Assembly: GCA_900553045.1 (NCBI GenBank)
Contig: USBW01000023.1
Location: 1 to 8,052, forward strand
From: an uncultured Mycoplasmatota bacterium
GTDB taxonomy: Bacteria > Bacillota_I > Bacilli_A > RF39 > UBA660
Direction: 5' to 3'
DNA: 8,052 nucleotides
Both the position numbers and the translations under genes were made by a program. A model generated the notes under the pieces. It was given only the letters and a program-made list of their open reading frames with translations, was not told the origin of the DNA and did no database searches. Below, piece by piece: positions 6,471 through 8,052 of the stretch. Numbering within the stretch: the first letter of the stretch is position 1; each line of letters opens with the position of its first letter.

Positions 6471-8052
6471 TATTTAACCACCTTTTTGTTTAATATTGTT
6501 TTTAATATTTTTTTACTTGCATCATTGTTAAAATTATCAAAATTATCTTTAACAAACTGCAAGGTTTTATCAAGTTCATAATCTTTGTTTTCCAAAGCTT
6601 CCATCAATTCATCAAAAGTGTCACAGACTTTTCCAGGAGCAGATTCTTTGATACTCTGGTAAACACCACGACTTAGTTCATAGAAGCATCTGTCGTATGT
6701 GTAGAATAAAATTGGACGCTTCATCAATGAAAATTCATAATAGCTTGATGAATAATCAGTGATCATAATATCTGATACATAGTATAGATCATTAATATTT
6801 TTCACTTCACTAAAGTCATAAATACGATTTTTATACTCTTCAGGAATTGGAGGTGGATCGAGGATAAATGGATGAAGTTTGATAGCAAAAACATATTCAT
6901 CTTTACAGAAATTATAAATTCTTTCAAAATCGATCTTTGTAAAGTCATAATTAGCAGTTGCTTGACCCTTACCGCGGTAAGTAGGTGCAAATAGGATAAT
7001 CTTTTTCTTCTTTAACTCTGGATATTCTTTATAAAATTCTTCTTCAAACGCTTTGATTTTCTTAGGATCTAAGTAATTGTCTAGCCTTGCCATACCAAGA
7101 GGTAAGATAGATTCTTTATCAATACTCCAAACTTCTTCAAAAACTTTTATCAATTTTTCAGAGCCAACTATGCCATAGTTATATTTCTTATGAACGGACA
7201 TACATGGATATGGTGACCCCTTTTTACCGAATCGGCAGTAACCTACAGCTTTAAATCCTGCTCCAGCGTGCCATAATTGAACTAAAATTGTTTTTTTGCT
7301 AAGATTTAAATAGTTGAAAATTGGCGCATAATCATCAACAAAAATATAATCTTGACGGGCTACTTTAGCTAAGACTTTAAACCAACTAAAAATTGATTGA
7401 TTGCTGCCGACTGCTCTTCGGAAAGAGTATGTTATATGATAGACTTCATCAAGCTTTTCTTTTTTCATCTCCTCATCTAAAAACATTAGATTACCATTGA
7501 TAAATGATTTGGTCTCCGACATAAACATAACGCGCTTACCATTTTTAGGAGAAAATAGTAAACATAATTTATAAAAAGCGTTGATTGCAAATATTTTAAT
7601 AGCAAATAAACTTTTTTTGAAAACCTTCTTGGTATAAATTCCTTCTTCTAGTTGGTGGCGTTTATGCCAACGTTTATTAGAACGCATAAAATAACTTCTT
7701 AATTTAAAATATAACTTACCATCTGTTTCATTAGCTATTAGATCAAAATCGACAGTATAGCAGTATTGATTACCTTTTCCATAGCGGAAGATGCGCGATA
7801 AATCATCATAACGATAAGCTGGTTCTTCAGCGATTAAAGCATCATAAAATTCTTCATCTTGAAAATAACCAAACTTCCATTCGCCATTTTCAAGGAAGCT
7901 TCTATTTTTTACACAAGTAATATTAATTTCAAATTCATACTGTCCCTGGTCAGTTTCTTTAGATTCTATTGGAATGAAAGTTTTCAGTCTTTTATTATAA
8001 AAACCTATTTCATGTTCATTTATTTTAAAATCTTCATTAGTCGATTTTATAA
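6470..8052 (-). CDS. CDP-glycerol glycerophosphotransferase family polymerase (TagF/TarL-like), 5' end beyond window
   Basis: The frame is open from TAA 6470-6472 to the right edge: 526 residues are present and the N-terminus is missing. An internal ATG at 7687 gives a 405-residue product but has no obvious RBS, and the 121 upstream codons translate into sensible protein with no stop. The catalytic part (numbered from the internal Met) has FMSETKSFINGN (55-66), LVQLWHAGAGFKAVGY (135-150, H140), LGMARLD (197-203), LFAPTYRG (232-239), VFAIKLHP (266-273, H272) and MITDYSSSYYEFS (308-320). These are the Glyphos_transf hallmarks of TagF/TarL poly(alditol-phosphate) polymerases, which act at the inner membrane face. 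The upstream part alternates hydrophobic and polar residues with aromatic pairs (an SFLENGEWKFGYF stretch), suggesting a beta-rich accessory domain. It heads the visible operon. Donor could be CDP-glycerol, CDP-ribitol or another CDP-alditol. Confidence 0.88.
   Translation of the reverse strand, partial: IKSTNEDFKINEHEIGFYNKRLKTFIPIESKETDQGQYEFEINITCVKNRSFLENGEWKFGYFQDEEFYDALIAEEPAYRYDDLSRIFRYGKGNQYCYTVDFDLIANETDGKLYFKLRSYFMRSNKRWHKRHQLEEGIYTKKVFKKSLFAIKIFAINAFYKLCLLFSPKNGKRVMFMSETKSFINGNLMFLDEEMKKEKLDEVYHITYSFRRAVGSNQSIFSWFKVLAKVARQDYIFVDDYAPIFNYLNLSKKTILVQLWHAGAGFKAVGYCRFGKKGSPYPCMSVHKKYNYGIVGSEKLIKVFEEVWSIDKESILPLGMARLDNYLDPKKIKAFEEEFYKEYPELKKKKIILFAPTYRGKGQATANYDFTKIDFERIYNFCKDEYVFAIKLHPFILDPPPIPEEYKNRIYDFSEVKNINDLYYVSDIMITDYSSSYYEFSLMKRPILFYTYDRCFYELSRGVYQSIKESAPGKVCDTFDELMEALENKDYELDKTLQFVKDNFDNFNNDASKKILKTILNKKVVK
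6478..6484 (-). promoter_or_regulatory. RBS of the cytidylyltransferase
   Basis: AAGGTGG, 7 bases before ATG 6470, lies within the last codons (Lys-Lys-Val-Val-Lys) of the large transferase. With the one-base TAATG overlap it indicates reinitiation or coupled translation. Confidence 0.65.

Noticed and set aside
6396..6581. Plus-strand open frame of 61 codons
   Set aside because: It lies antisense across the cytidylyltransferase start and the end of the large transferase, has no RBS or family resemblance, and is explained as a shadow of the real genes.
6802..6990. Minus-strand open frame of 62 codons
   Set aside because: It is inside the catalytic part of the large transferase in another frame, and its residues are a low-complexity shadow.
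6470..7687. Large transferase starting at ATG 7687 (405 residues)
   Set aside because: The frame is open upstream to the window edge with protein-like sequence, and no good RBS sits before 7687.

Overview
The window is strongly AT-rich. It is packed with cell-surface polymer genes separated by only a few bases, and carries textbook sigma-70/SigA-type promoters and GGAGG-like ribosome binding sites. Together with the TagF/TarL-type transferases, this points to a low-GC Gram-positive bacterium (Bacillota), most plausibly in the Lactobacillaceae. The organism call is inference, because no species marker is present. There are no tRNA, rRNA, CRISPR or insertion sequence signals.

The layout has three transcription units. 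(A) Bases 1-2197, minus strand: a near-consensus promoter (2169-2197) drives a membrane acyltransferase (1075-2151), followed after 3 bases by a GT61-like glycosyltransferase (1071 down past base 1). (B) Bases 2235-3540, plus strand: a divergent promoter drives a polysaccharide pyruvyl transferase gene broken by a +1 frameshift near 2393-2418. It ends in a 14-bp hairpin that also serves the convergent operon. (C) Bases 3525-8052, minus strand: four coupled genes. In transcription order they are a large CDP-glycerol glycerophosphotransferase-family polymerase (its frame stays open to the right edge), an IspD/TarI-type cytidylyltransferase, an extended short-chain dehydrogenase/NAD-dependent epimerase, and a second, shorter glycerophosphotransferase-family enzyme.

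Reading the genes together, unit C looks like a set for activating an alditol- or sugar-phosphate with CTP, using the cytidylyltransferase and the SDR. Two transferases of the teichoic acid type would then polymerise or attach the CDP-activated unit. Units A and B would add decorations (acyl, glycosyl and, if functional, pyruvyl groups) to that or another wall polysaccharide. No TarJ-type zinc alcohol dehydrogenase is visible, and the SDR takes its usual place beside the cytidylyltransferase. The identity of the CDP-linked donor is therefore the most interesting open question.

Two gene models need care. The large transferase does not start at the methionine at 7687, since the same frame continues upstream for at least 121 codons. 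The pyruvyl transferase is not a 302-residue protein starting at 2606, but the 3' part of a frameshifted gene of about 410 codons starting at 2281.
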